Origin: Phoebastria nigripes
Lineage: Eukaryota > Chordata > Aves > Procellariiformes > Diomedeidae
Direction of reading: 5' to 3'
Assembly: GCA_035582835.1 (NCBI GenBank)
Contig: JAYKAV010000012.1
Coordinates: 1,267,877 to 1,331,876 of the forward strand
Length of the DNA: 64,000 nt
In this document: positions 25,719 through 40,500 of the stretch, in pieces
How positions within the stretch are numbered: the stretch's first letter is position 1
Layout of the letters: each line of letters starts with the position of its first letter
The notes under the pieces: model-generated
What the model saw: only the letters and a program-made list of their open reading frames with translations
Told to the model about the DNA's origin: nothing
Databases searched by the model: none
Program-made: the position numbers and the translations under genes

Positions 25719-28700
25719 GATTCTGTGGTATGACTGTCCTAAGGGAGGTTTTGAAGACTGATATTCTCCCTTAATCCAAAAAGCCCAGAGCCACTGCTCT
25801 GCCCCTGCTCTGGAACTGGTGTTTCTTTAAGAAACATTCCCTGGCCTTCAAAAGCCAAAATCTTCTGAACCGATCCCCTGACTTGTCTTTGGCTTGGACT
25901 GCACTCGGCTACTAGGGACATACTGTATTTGTTTTATATGAAAAAAAGAACAAGTTAATACAAAAAGGATCTTGCTGGGCAAAATGCAGGAAAAGGGGCA
26001 CACACTAACACTCACATTCTTCTCAGTTCAGTCTCCCTGATTCCAGTGAGAGTTGGGAACTTTCCCAGGAGCCATCCCTGGTTTATCCACATGGGCTTGG
26101 CGATTATTCACTGATGGCTATTTGGAACCACATACTGTCACAGATTTTGTTTTCAAAACTTGGTCGTCCTCCAGCTTATCCACCAAAAAAAGAAAGATTT
26201 CCTACGTACATATCTTGTCTAGTTTTTATTGGAAAGATGTGATTATAATTCTAGATAGGACTTCAGAACCTGAGAAGAGTCTAACATTCAAGAAACATAG
26301 TCTTCCAGTGAAAAACATTGTGTTATTTTATTCCTTTGGACATTAAATGTCACAGAGGTGTCTGGGACCAGTCCTGCCAACACTGTGAAGACTGGAAAGG
26401 TGAGACATCCAGGGGCAAAGGGACGGCTGTCGGTGACCGCTCAGAGAGCTGGCACCTGCTTCTTACAAACATGAGAGCTGAGATGGTCAAGGATATCGTA
26501 TATAGATATAAATGGCAGAACAAAAGCAGCCATTGCTATTTAGTTATACAAAAAACTGCAGTGCACTTTTTCACTGATAACGGCTGCCTCTCTAGTTTTT
26601 ACCAGAGCGATGGATGGGGTTTTACAGCATAAGCAGCAGCTAAAGCAAAAGTCCATGACTTGGCTTTTCCCTCATGCTGTGGCCTCTGGGCTGCTACTCA
26701 CATAAGCACAGCCCTAAAATGGACTGGGGCATGTGCAGCCGATCAGAATTTACTTTTTGATTACACTGGATTTTCATTTATAGCTTCATCCAAGCTGCCC
26801 TGGGCTGGGGGAGATTGGCGACAGTAATATGCAGGTCATTTCTAAAGAACATTTTTCAGTTAAAGAAAATTAAATCCATTTGCAGTAGAAAATAGCTAGA
26901 GAAGAGAAAGTGTCACTAGTAACTTGTAAAATCATGTCTACAGTGATCATAAACCCAGAACTCTATTCAATAAAACCAGAAATGCCAAGGATGAACAATA
27001 AATGTAATGTGCAAGATACAAATATTCAACAAAGGAAGGATCGAATTTGAATTTTTTTCAAAATCTAGATGTGCTCTGACATATTTTAAAAGAAGCTTTG
27101 AAGTCTTTTTTGGGCAGTTTCATTTTTAAAGTATTACATGATTTGTGTAACTACATCAGAGCTAAATCAGTACTAAAACATCATTAGGGCCCACAGCTTT
27201 ATAAGGCATGGACTTCTTTCTCTTCATCTACTTAGAAAAAAGTTACAGGAGAGACTCTGAAGGCATGAATGTTTGGAGCAACACTGCCTCTTGTAGTGGC
27301 ATCTGGTTTGGTGCAGGCTGTTGTCCCCGGTCGTGCCGCTCCCTGTCGTGCCTCTCTGAGCCAAGGCTGCAAAGCTGGACCAGAGACATCTCCCTGCGCA
27401 AGGCAACAGCCCACGCGTAACGGCAGCTCAAAGCACCTCCAGTACCTGCTTAAATTGTTACCAGATGAAATCACTGCCTGCATTATTAACTGGCAAATAC
27501 TATAATTTGAAAAATCTGGAATTAAATAAATTAAACTTCGGACACATCAGTATTCCTAGAACTGTCTAGTTTGGGTCAGCTACAAATGGATTGTTATTGA
27601 AAGAAGCATCCATTAAAGTCAGCCTGACTCAGTTTATGCCAGCCTCCTCATCACTCTATGTTAATATATTCCTTACTATTACGGTGCCATTAGGATTTAT
27701 TTTTGTTAATGCAGTTAATGTCTTATTCAGTTATTCCATCAGTTGAAAGTTATTTGAGAAGGAATGTTTGTTCTACATGTGGCTTTTCCACCTCCAGCAC
27801 GGTCTTCTCATCTCTCATTCAAGTCTCAGCTACCAGAGAGAAAATCTTACTCAACAGGGTCAAATGCTTTCTGGCTAACATTCCTGTTTCCCTTGCTGCA
27901 AAACACAACCACAGAACTAAAAACAGCATGCCAAAATAAAAATGCTATTTGGTGTGTTCCACTTATAGCATTATATCATACTCTGAAATAAAATATTGTA
28001 ATTTCATTATTTAATATGCTGACCAGATTTTGAAGTAAAAGTGTTGTATAAATGGCATTCCTGTCACACTGTCTAGATTACTGTTTTAAAACTATTTTTA
28101 AAAGCTGTATTTAGTTTTATTATTTTATATAGTAATATCTTTTGTGGGCTTCGACTAGGTTGAGGCTTCACTACATTCTAATTGAAAAAGATGCTATTTC
28201 CTGCTTTCTGCGATTACATTTTATCATTGTTACGTCCTCTGTCTCAGATATAGCACAACTTGATTATTTTAGGTACATAACAAGACAAAACTTTCATTTG
28301 AGAAGTCTCAAATGCAATCATTAGAGCATGAGATTTATAGTGTCACCTCGAATTTCAAGAGGTCTGCTCTTTAAATCCTTACGCAGATTTGTCACGCCTT
28401 GCTTGTGTGTGCTTTGCATTTAATTCAAAGCTTGTTGAACACATGCACTAACCTGTTTAACCTTCACTGTGAAATACTGTAAAGGTGTACTTTATCTGCC
28501 AATATTGATGTGCACAACGAGCCAAGAGGAATACCGCTAGGCATGTGAAATCACCACCACAAGCACCAGTTGGAGAAAATCAGTTCATGCAGCATCACCG
28601 TCACTGAAGCAACATACTTCTGCTGGAAGATAGGCAGCTGTTGTATTTAGCACCACAGGCCCCGAATTGCACATTTTTACACATACACATACAGAAACTC

Positions 28701-29616
28701 TCAAAACTGTATCCATGCTTTTTACAGCGGCAGTAATAGATGGGCTTGCAGATAACAAACTGTTTTCCTGGAGCTTACTTTTTCAATAAAGTGAGAATGA
28801 GAAAGATTTTACCAAGAGCTTAGATTTTCCTTGACTGTGTTTAAAGACCCACGACACAACAGATTTTCTGAGGTACATTGGACACTTGGGTTAATTTAAA
28901 CATACTCTTGCATGAATAACTTCAGGCTAAAAAGATACAAATTGTGTGGTTTACGCAGTAATTTGGAATTGTGGTAAACAATTCACATATGATGCACAAT
29001 GCAGTACAAACAGCTAAAATAAGGGTAGTACATTCATTTAATCAAATTTACTGTTATTGTTCGGTGCTTAGCTGGATTAAATCTAAGCTGTTATCTGGAA
29101 CCGATTTGATTAACTTGGATGAATTTTGGCAAAGTTCATATGCATTTAGCTTGAAACTTATAAATCAACATCTTCCTGAGCCTTAATTCCACACACCTGA
29201 AATCCAAGCCCTGGGGACAGCTCTGGCACCCTGACTCCCATCGGCATTATGCTCTGAACACTCGTTTGAGACCTAGCTGCACTCGCAAGTATATCCTCGA
29301 TCTTTAGCATTTGTCAAGCCATTCAAACAAATATTGCAGAGTAAAACTGAAAGATACCCGAAAGTTTTTTCAGATGATTGCATGCATTGTTACAGTCACT
29401 CACTTGGGAACTATCAGAGAGTTTTCTCATGTAAATCCCAAGCAGAAGAGAGTTCCAAACCCTACATAACTTAACTATACCAGATGAGGATTTTCATGAG
29501 AGAGATGAATGTTAAAATAATGATTGTTTTCAGATATTTTTCTTTAAAGGATGAAGAAATTTAATATATGAACTGTATATGAGATGAGCATAACATATAC
29601 CCTAATCTGTTTTCAG

Positions 29617-31998
<2,382 letters not shown>

Positions 31999-32267
31999 CG
32001 CAGAGGATATTTTGCTTCTGGTAGTAAGGAGCACAAAGACTTTTTTGCTTTATTCTGCAAAAATGAGAAGTTGAAGACTTTTGTATTTTTGACTTTGCTA
32101 GTTTGTGGCAGAGCAGTGAGGACAGGTGGATATTTCAGAATTTTTTAGTATAGCGTATCGCAATTGTTTGACACAAATGGCAGCTTCACCTACCAATTCT
32201 TTTTTTTTTTTTTTTCCCTTTTTTTAGTTATTGTGCTAAACTTAATGCTGTTCTAACTACAGTGCTG

Positions 32268-32273
32268 AATAAA
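32268..32273 (+). promoter_or_regulatory. LRRN1: proximal poly(A) signal candidate
   Basis: A canonical AATAAA lies 270 bases after the LRRN1 stop codon. The following sequence has GAGAGGCTGGGG and TTACCCTGTG but no strong GU-rich element, so use of this site is uncertain. Confidence 0.4.
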
Positions 32274-33186
32274 ATTAATGAGAGGCTGGGGTTACCCTGT
32301 GATTCAAAAGTAGCACAACCCCATTCTTCTGAAGCCATCGGTAGAGTACAGTATCTTGCAAAGCTAACATACAGTTTTGAAACTGCATTGAACTAGGTTT
32401 GTAACACTGGTCTAAGGACTCATACACTGAGAAAAGGAGACCTTGAATGATGTTAGTTGACTGTACTGTAATGTTGTATCAACTGATTTGAATGTTTTTG
32501 ACTTTGAACAATGAGTTTTCTTTTTTCTTTTTATTTTTGTAGTAGTTGAGAAGGCTTAGGTAAAGCTAACAGGCAATAGAAATATGTACATCCAATTTTT
32601 TAATGTAACAGACTAAATGTTAATTGTTCTCTTATTCTTTTTATTCTATTTAGTAGACACTTTTGAAGAATACTAGAGTTTGTTTGTGTTTAAATCACCA
32701 ACACATGGTGATGTAGTTTTGTTTTGATTTTTTATTTTAGAAGTCACAATAATGTATTGGGTTTAGATGTCACTAGTTTGACTGGTGATCATGTTTTGAC
32801 ATAAAATATATCCAAAATGTTATATAAAAATATTGTGGTTTTTTCCCTCAATAGAATTATGTTTCAACAAAGTTCCAATTTTTTAAAATGCATTTATTTT
32901 AATAGCAGTGTTTTCTCTGCACTAGATGCAAAATATTGAAAATAATTTAATCAGAAAAATGTATGGGTACGGCTTTTGGATTGCAAGTCACATGCAGAAT
33001 CAAAACTGTTTGGCATAAGGGACACAGCAAAAATAATTCACTGAGTGTGTAACAAAACATCTTCCTTTTTGTATACTTTTCTGTTTACATTTTGAGCTAA
33101 GATACAAATGAAGCTGACATTTAGCTGTCATTATGATCAGTTAGGACAAAAAAAACCCAACAAACCCCTCAGTGCTACCAAACTGA

Positions 33187-33192
33187 AATAAA
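33187..33192 (+). promoter_or_regulatory. LRRN1: distal poly(A) signal candidate
   Basis: A canonical AATAAA lies about 1.19 kb after the stop codon. It is followed 24 bases later by a genomic run of 19 A (33,217-33,235), the spacing expected for a cleavage site. The encoded A-run means oligo-dT-primed cDNA ends here could be either real tails or internal priming. Confidence 0.45.
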
Positions 33193-33235
33193 ACAGCTGA
33201 ATCCTGGCATATACTTAAAAAAAAAAAAAAAAAAA

Positions 33236-36200
33236 GTGAATTGGATTAATGTTCCTTCAAAAGCAGAAATTAAGATAGCTAAAACTAACAAGACAGTAAT
33301 CCTTTGGGTCCAATACTGAACTGTATTTTTTACAGACTTAAAATTAACTAGTATTCTTAAGTATCTTACTGAATTAATATGTTAGAAGTGCAAAAACTCA
33401 GAAAGCAGTGGTGTTTCTATGTGTGCACTGGGTATAATATAAATGCATAATTTACAGTTGAACCTACAGAAGCTTTGTACGTTGTCTTTTCTGAATCCAT
33501 GAAAGTTCTCCGCAGGGACTGCACACGAGTCACACGCAGGGTGGGTTTCTGGTGAAGTATGTGGTTACAGTTATAATAGATACCTAATCAGCAAGCACAG
33601 AATTTTCTACACTTTATGACCACTATCAATGTGCAACTTTTTACATGTTTTTACATACCAAATACATTCTTGGTAAGTAAAAGTTAATTGTTAAAATAAT
33701 GGATGTGCCTGGGTTTTGAGGTTGTTTGAAGTTCTTTAACTCACTAGCTTCTCAAATACATCAAAGACCCCTCCCAAAATTTACAAATAGCTTCAAACTT
33801 CTTTTTCCCCTTCAGCCAACTGTCTAAAAATGAAGAAGTTATCAGCATAGTTTCACTAATAAGCTGCTTTGGTGCAAAAACTTCAGTAGGTCTCTTGGAT
33901 ACATGCCTTGTTGATCTTGCATTTCAACGTAAAGCTGAGTGAAGCTATTAATTATGCATTTAAATCAAGTACTTATGCTGCTATACACAATCTTTTATAT
34001 GTTCATGAGATACATTTTTAATCATGTGACAGTTAGATGTTGGGATTAGGCAAGTGTCTTGATCATGGAGAAGCAGCATAGTGGAAGCATTTATTCGTCG
34101 CCTTCTCCTGTATTTGTTTCTAATGTTAATGGAAAATTTCCTCTTGCCTTCTCCAGAAAAGCTTCAGAGCAATAATTATCATCTTGTCTATATGCTATTC
34201 TAACCTTAAAACTGCCTCTATTATTATAGCAGGCATGATGAATTAAACCTGAGATCTTTTTTGCAGTGAAGAGTCACTCTACTTCTTCCAGAGAAAAGGA
34301 CACAGTAAGGACAAGGTTGACAGAAAAATTATGGCTTCCAACTTGCATGACATCATAAAATTGTCTTTAGAGAATAATTAATTGAACATGTGTCAGATGG
34401 TGCAGAGCAAGCCCCTTTCTCCATCATCTCCTCAGCTTCCAGCAGCACTTCAACAGCTATACCATGAATAGTAATGACAATCACGCAAAGACCACGGTGC
34501 TCTACCTGAGCCTCCTATCGAACTTGTGGAAGAACACATCACTTTGGGTCCAAGGTGTTGGTTCATCAGTCGCCGTAAGCTAACCTAATTATGGGGCTGC
34601 CCTCCAAAACAGCAATCCTGCTCTTCCTCCTCCCTGTCCCCATCTCCCATCCTCGATTACACACAACTTTGAGATCTACTTGCCTTCTGAACATGCTCAT
34701 ATCGACCGGTCCCTGCTGGTGGAGACAGACCACACTGAGAAATTTGCTCTGCGTGTGTGGCCAGATTCGTTTTCACCTGGCTATCTTCTGCAGTTTGGGC
34801 AGTTTCAGAAACACAATGACTGGCAAAAAGGCAGGTGGCAGGGACACGTGGCCACAGAGCAGGACAAAGCAGCACTCAACAGTTTGATCAGCAATCTCCA
34901 ACAGCAGCTGGGGGGGTACGGGAAGTAAAGCAATGTTTAACATGTTCCTTTCCACTAGGGAAACAACAGGCCTTTTATTCCCTGCAGACCTATTTCGCAG
35001 TTTTATGTCATTTGTTACCTTTTTAGAGCAATACTGCTGACGAACAGCAGGAGAAAACAGCCTTATGCCAGCCATACATTTCTCCAGGATGTGCTGATCT
35101 GCAGTATTTCAGGGTAGCTGATGTTGCTGGGACTCCTGGAGAGAGATGCAGGTTACCTGAGAGCAGCTGAGCAGTAAGAAGCACCTAGTTAACACAGGGT
35201 ATTCTGCACACACGGCCACCAGTGATAAGTATTTTCAGCCTTGTAATTGGACCCCTTAGAAGTCTGTACAGATCCCCCAGAAATTTAAATTTTGCTAATA
35301 AAAGAAAAAAAGTGGCTAAGAGATTAATCACATGTGGCATATAATCTTAGTAAATAACCTTCAACTTTGTGCTAGCAATTTTGTGCTTGCAGTTTATTGT
35401 GAGCAAAAATAAAAACACTCTGCCTAATTGCCTTCAAAATGTATTTGCATCTACTATTCACTGAAGACAAAAAACAACCCCCAGTTTGCTCAGAATCAGA
35501 GATTAAGACTGGCCACTTTAAAAACAGTATGGGAAAACAGAGTTATCTTTCATTTGGCTAACAGTTTAGAAAGGCTGTGTAAGAGTAGACATTTCATACC
35601 CAACTAAACTTCTGCAGTGTTACTTCCACTTGGTTGCCCAATAATAAAATATTTCAGTCCCCCAAAGAATAAATAGCTCACTCAAGTGTGGTATGCAGTA
35701 TTCCAGCTAAATCCACTTTTCATTTCCTCACCTAAATCATAATATCCTGTTGCATTGAGAGAGGATATTTTTACCCATGAACCAAGACTCATACTGGACG
35801 TGGTCTTGGAATAAAGTGCACAAATACAGCAATACTTTCCTAGAGCTACGATCTGCTCTCCAGCCCTGCCTCATGAATATGTACTCATTTAGTTACTAAA
35901 AGAAGGTTATGAAGAGAAAAGGCCAACAGTTTGGACCACTGGTTTCATAAATGGGTTAAAACTAGAAATAGGTCAGCAAATCTGAGATCCAGTGAGAAGT
36001 GCATAAACTTGCCCTAATGCCACTGACAAGCTGGGATGTAAGTGATAAAAGGAGCATCTTTTTGAGTTCAAATTAGGCAACTCCTTTTGCTTCGTGCTGG
36101 CAACCTTGAAAACAAGACTGAGAACAAACCACTGCAATGAAATCCCCAAAATTAAGTGGGATAAGCAGCTGGGGGCTACTTCTGCAACATTACCACCACA

Positions 36201-37477
36201 GCCGATGCACCCTGTATGGGAACAGGACAATTCACTTGGGGCATATCTCTTTCTAATCATCTCACCATCCTGCAAAGCATCGTGATGGACATGTGCACAA
36301 TGGGCGAGTCATGGTGGAAAAGCANAGAGGCATATGGGACTGGTGCCAGAAGGAGCTGTTTCACAATCCACCCAACACACTAGGAGTAGCTGTTTGTTAC
36401 ACTGTGATCCTGTTCCACGACCCACCACCGAAATGAATGCCATGAATTTCTTCTGCCACTGGAATTTGCCTTCTCACGCTCACCGTGCTGACAGCACAAC
36501 TGCTGCAGCCCCAGCGCCCACAGCTACGGAAACCCCAAGACTGAGGGGCAAGGTGAACGTGCTACCATTGAACTTCTTTCTTCAGGAAAACCCAGAGTGC
36601 CTGAGCTGGAGACATCAAATGCTGTTACACATAGCCCTTGTTAAAATACTGGCACTGTATCCCTGCAAAAAAAAGATACTACTGCTACCAAAACCCCTAG
36701 ATAACATTTCTTTGCAGTGTCATACAGAAGTGAATGTTTTGTGTTTCCCTTGAACTGTCAACCTTTTAATCTTCTCCTCTGCTGCTCTTTCCAACTATTG
36801 CAATTTTTTTACATTTGAGAACTTTTATCCACCCACTCTCTCNTACGTTTGCTCTGCAGTCAGCCATTCCCTGGTCTCATCCTGCCCCACGCTCTTCTGC
36901 CATTCAGGGGCAAATACTTTACAGCCTTGGTCATCACGAGATCTCAAGAGATTACAGGAAAAGACTTAATTTGTGTTTAACTTTGCAGCTACCTGTTTTC
37001 TCAGCCAACCTTTCTCCCTTCACCTAATTCTTACCCTCTTTTTCTTTCAGCCATTTCCGTTTGGAGACCTCAATTGCTGTTGACTGTCAGTAAGAGTCAG
37101 ATCAAGGATGCGATTCCAGCAGGCAGCGTTTCCTTGCTACCCTGCCGCCTCCCCATTCACTGCTAATGCACAGGACTTTCGCTTCCACTTAGCAAAAACC
37201 CCAAATGTCTTCCCGTGTCTCTCTGCTCCAGTTCTCTAACCGCCCTTATTCGTAAGCACATTATGACCCTCTGTTATGTTTTCTACTGGTATGAAAGCAA
37301 CAAAAGACTAATTTTTCTTTCTAGTAAGGTAAAGGAGATTTACCATAAAATTTATACTATTGTATATTTATGTCAAGTAGACCAAAGGAATGCTGAATCA
37401 TAATAAAAGAGTCATAACAACAGTTTTTGAAATACATGAAAATAAATACTTTGGAAAAGCTGGAACTGATCATTAAG
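33236..37477. other. downstream non-coding DNA
   Basis: No supported gene. The sequence is AT-rich and single-copy in appearance, with slightly GC-richer spans near 34,430-34,920. Open frames (up to about 100 codons, for example 34,591-34,887 and 35,973-36,275) have overlapping frames on both strands and no recognisable domain. AATAAA words near 35,406 and 37,400 could serve longer LRRN1 transcripts. Confidence 0.5.
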
Positions 37478-37557
37478 TAAAATTTTCAAAAGCAACTAAA
37501 TGACTTAAGAGCTTACATCTCATTAACTTCAGTGGTACCTTAGGTGCAAAATATCCA
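37478..37557. mobile_element. ancient amniote repeat fragment (CR1/L3-like 3' region)
   Basis: The run 'attttcaaaagca.ctaa.tgacttaagagc..a..tc.cattaacttcagtgg.accttaggtgc' resembles a widespread old sauropsid repeat with the form 'tttcaaaagcacctaagtgacttaggagcctaagtcccattgactttcaatgggacttaggc'. The match is imperfect and recalled from memory, so the family name is tentative. A second scrap at 37,733-37,763 ('cagtggagttactgattt') may belong to the same debris. Confidence 0.5.
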
Positions 37558-40500
37558 GTAAATGAGATTTTTCTCGAGTGCATCTGGAAGTATTAACTTT
37601 CCTTAAGTTCTGAGCAGCTGTGAAACATTTTCTGTGGAATTTTATAACGTGGATTTTTTTCAAAAATCACTTGAAACCATAATTTTGATCTCAGTTATAG
37701 GAGTAGGGGGATGGGATTTAAATCCTGTCATCCTCAGTGGAGTTACTGATTTGCAGTGATCTACATAAGGTCTACATCTTTAAAAACTGCAGTTCCAGGT
37801 TTCTGCTCACAATTGGAGTAAAAGTTCTTGGCAGATTTTTTAAACAGTAGCTTTTCCTACTGCAGCCTATTCTGCTGGACTTGATTCCAAGCAAGAATTA
37901 ATGTATCAGAAAAGATGAGGGTGAGGAACAAAGAAGATCACTGGAGTATTAACTACTTTCAGTTTTGAATAAGATCATTTAATGTGAACAACCCGAAAGA
38001 CTCTGCAGTGTGTTTAAGGACTATGTGCAACCTAATAATGCAGGTCATTTACAAACCCATTGCTCTAAAACATGAACAAGAGAAAGGGTTCATAACTAAT
38101 TTTTTTGGTTTCAGGTATGAAATTACCCTTTTATCCTTCATATTCCATTTGAAGAGTTCTCTATAATCATAAAAAAAAAAAGGATTCTACATCCTATACT
38201 CAATTACATGTTTGTCTTTCACTGCAATTCAAAGCACACCCAGAGAATACAGAAGATGTACAGCCAGCTGCTGCAGCCTGGAATGAATGCTTTCAGCGAG
38301 ACTAGGAAGAAACAACCCCAGTCCACGCGTTTGAGGTTCAAATGGCGACACATCATTCATGTGGCTACACATTGAGGCTGCCATGCCATGCACCTCTGGA
38401 AGTCACAGTCCGTAACCAGTAACAGATTATGGATGTATGTTACCCTTTTGCTAAAAAATAAACATGTTGTCACCTATTTCTGTCAAAAGGTACAGCAGTT
38501 TTTGTTGGGTTGGCTCTTAGAGATCCGTGCAGTGCCCAGATACCAAATGCTCTGGTAACTGCTAAAAACCACAGTGGCTTAAAATTAAGCAGTCATGCAA
38601 AGCAGTGCCTCAACTCTGAGTATTCCCACGGGAGGGAAGAGACCTTGCTCCTAACAGAGTAACACGAACATCTTCAGCCTTCGCCTTTGTTGTCGTATCA
38701 CCAAAACAGAAGAATTACCCAATTCCTCTGAATTTGATCAGGAGCACACTAATTCAACCAGACAGTCCCCTGTGAATAGGGCTGGATGCAGCCATGCTGC
38801 TAAAAGCAAAGGCTGCACAGCATCTCTCTCCACATATGACACAATGTCGAGTAGGGGGGGGCTCTGGTCACATATGTCCTTGATGTGGCATCCCCTTGGC
38901 CTTCAATAAACCTGGATGTACCTGCTGCATCCATGTGCCGGGACAGTCCTTAGCTGACATTTTCCAGACGACAAGTGTTCCCTCCCCATGCTGGAGAGCT
39001 CCACTTCACTTCAGGAGTCAGCTGCTCAATATTTTGTTCTCTCCTTGCTGCTCCGCAGAGCTCTCCAGTGCCTCATTTGCAGCAAACCATCCCTCAGGGG
39101 GCTGGTGCTCTTCCGTGTACACTATTAAAACACTCTGCAAACATGCAACTGAATTCAGCTTCAAAATATTACTGCAGGAAAAGGAGAACTATATAAGTAG
39201 ATGAAGGCCAAGAGATCTGGGTGCCTAATCTCATTTCTCTGGACCCTGTGTTTTCCAGAGTATTTTATGTTCAAACGCAGCTGCTGTGACACCTCTATAT
39301 AGCCAATGAGGAGGATNTAATTCATATTGTTCATAAATAAAGACCAAGTTTTTCTGACTTGCCTCACATCCCAGAGGAGCTCTTGTCGGTGGGAGGCCAG
39401 GATCCATTTCTAGAGAGCAGCATTCACCTGCCTGAAACTTCACAACATCCCTGTCCCGCACTTTCCAGCCTCACTCCCTGCGCACCTTTCAGCTTTGAGA
39501 CACGAAGCGGAGGCCCAGCTGACATGAGAGCAGCCCCCTTTTCCATGCAGACTTGATTTATACCTCGGGCAGGTCTACTGGGAACAAACCCATTTGAAAC
39601 AGTTGTGATGCAATGCTGTAATGGGATGATCACATACAACACACATGCATTAGCGAACAGTGAAAAACTACGCTTACACAAACTGCCACTAGCATTTTCT
39701 TCCAGTGCAACTTTGATAATTTAATAATTCTCCTTTTTTGTTTGATTTCTGTGTACTACATGGTTTATATATAACATACACACAATGGCTTATAAAAAAT
39801 TGCAAAACAGACTTTCCATCTGTATCAGTACTGACAGGAATCANAGCAGAACTGAGACATCCACGCTTGTATGAAAGCTGATGCAGTACCTGCTAACACC
39901 AGACAAGCACTGAAGAGAGATGGGGCACTGGTCAGCAGGTTTCACAGACAAAAATGGCAGAAAACCAGCAAGATGCAGCAATGCTAGGTTCTGGACTTCA
40001 CAAGTATGCTTTAGGGACTTTTACATACTCTCCCACCCTGGCCACAGTCCACTCCTACCCGTTCCGAGCCTTTCCTGTTCTTCTCTCGTAACACTCCAAG
40101 TCACAGTCCACCACACCCAGCAGCCAGGTCCAGTCTCCTTANCCAGCCCATTGCTTTTCGTCCAAGTCTTCTCAGACCACCATTCACGGTTTCCCCTTCT
40201 CTGTCCTCTATCTAGGCACTCTCTCTCTAGAATGATCCATAGCAACAGAAATATTTCTCTTGTTTAAATGAGGGTGGGATGGGAATACTGCTAACATTAC
40301 CCTGTTGATGAGCTAGCCAGAAGGATGTAGCTCCTGCACCACAAGTAATAAGCTAGCAAGCCTGGGAATAAGCTGAAGATTAAGGTCACAAAACGTGGAC
40401 ATAACATTTCACGTTCCATAAATGGAATAACAAAATGCTCCTGATTTCTAGGAAGAAAATGTCTCTAGAGGAAATCTTCCCCCGTTTCTAGAACGATACT

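Larger units (their letters stand above)
12810..29616 (+). other. LRRN1: putative LRRN1 intron 1 (about 16.8 kb)
   Basis: The interval starts with GTAAGTG and ends with CTAATCTGTTTTCAG, a good pyrimidine-rich acceptor with a branch-point-like CTAAT just upstream. Apart from the CpG-island remainder (to about 13,985) and a GC-rich patch near 17,930-18,440, it is AT-rich, with no supported coding exon and few recognisable repeats. It includes an A-run at 25,699-25,718, a T-run near 15,940-15,954 and a simple 'catatacatatgcacatatg' tract near 21,181-21,209. Faint CR1-like phrases near 20,338 and 22,765 were too weak to call. Long introns of this kind often hold enhancers, but none can be proved from one sequence. 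Confidence 0.5.
31999..33216 (+). other. LRRN1: LRRN1 3' untranslated region
   Basis: The sequence after the stop codon is AU-rich and non-coding, with a T-run at 32,200-32,215 and many ATTTT/TTTTA words. It contains two candidate poly(A) signals (32,268 and 33,187). The end chosen corresponds to cleavage shortly after the distal signal. Longer forms are possible because further AATAAA words occur downstream, for example near 35,406 and 38,456. Confidence 0.6.

Noticed and set aside
25681..25725. Processed pseudogene tail at the poly-A run
   Set aside because: No upstream coding remnant, AATAAA or flanking duplication could be recognised.
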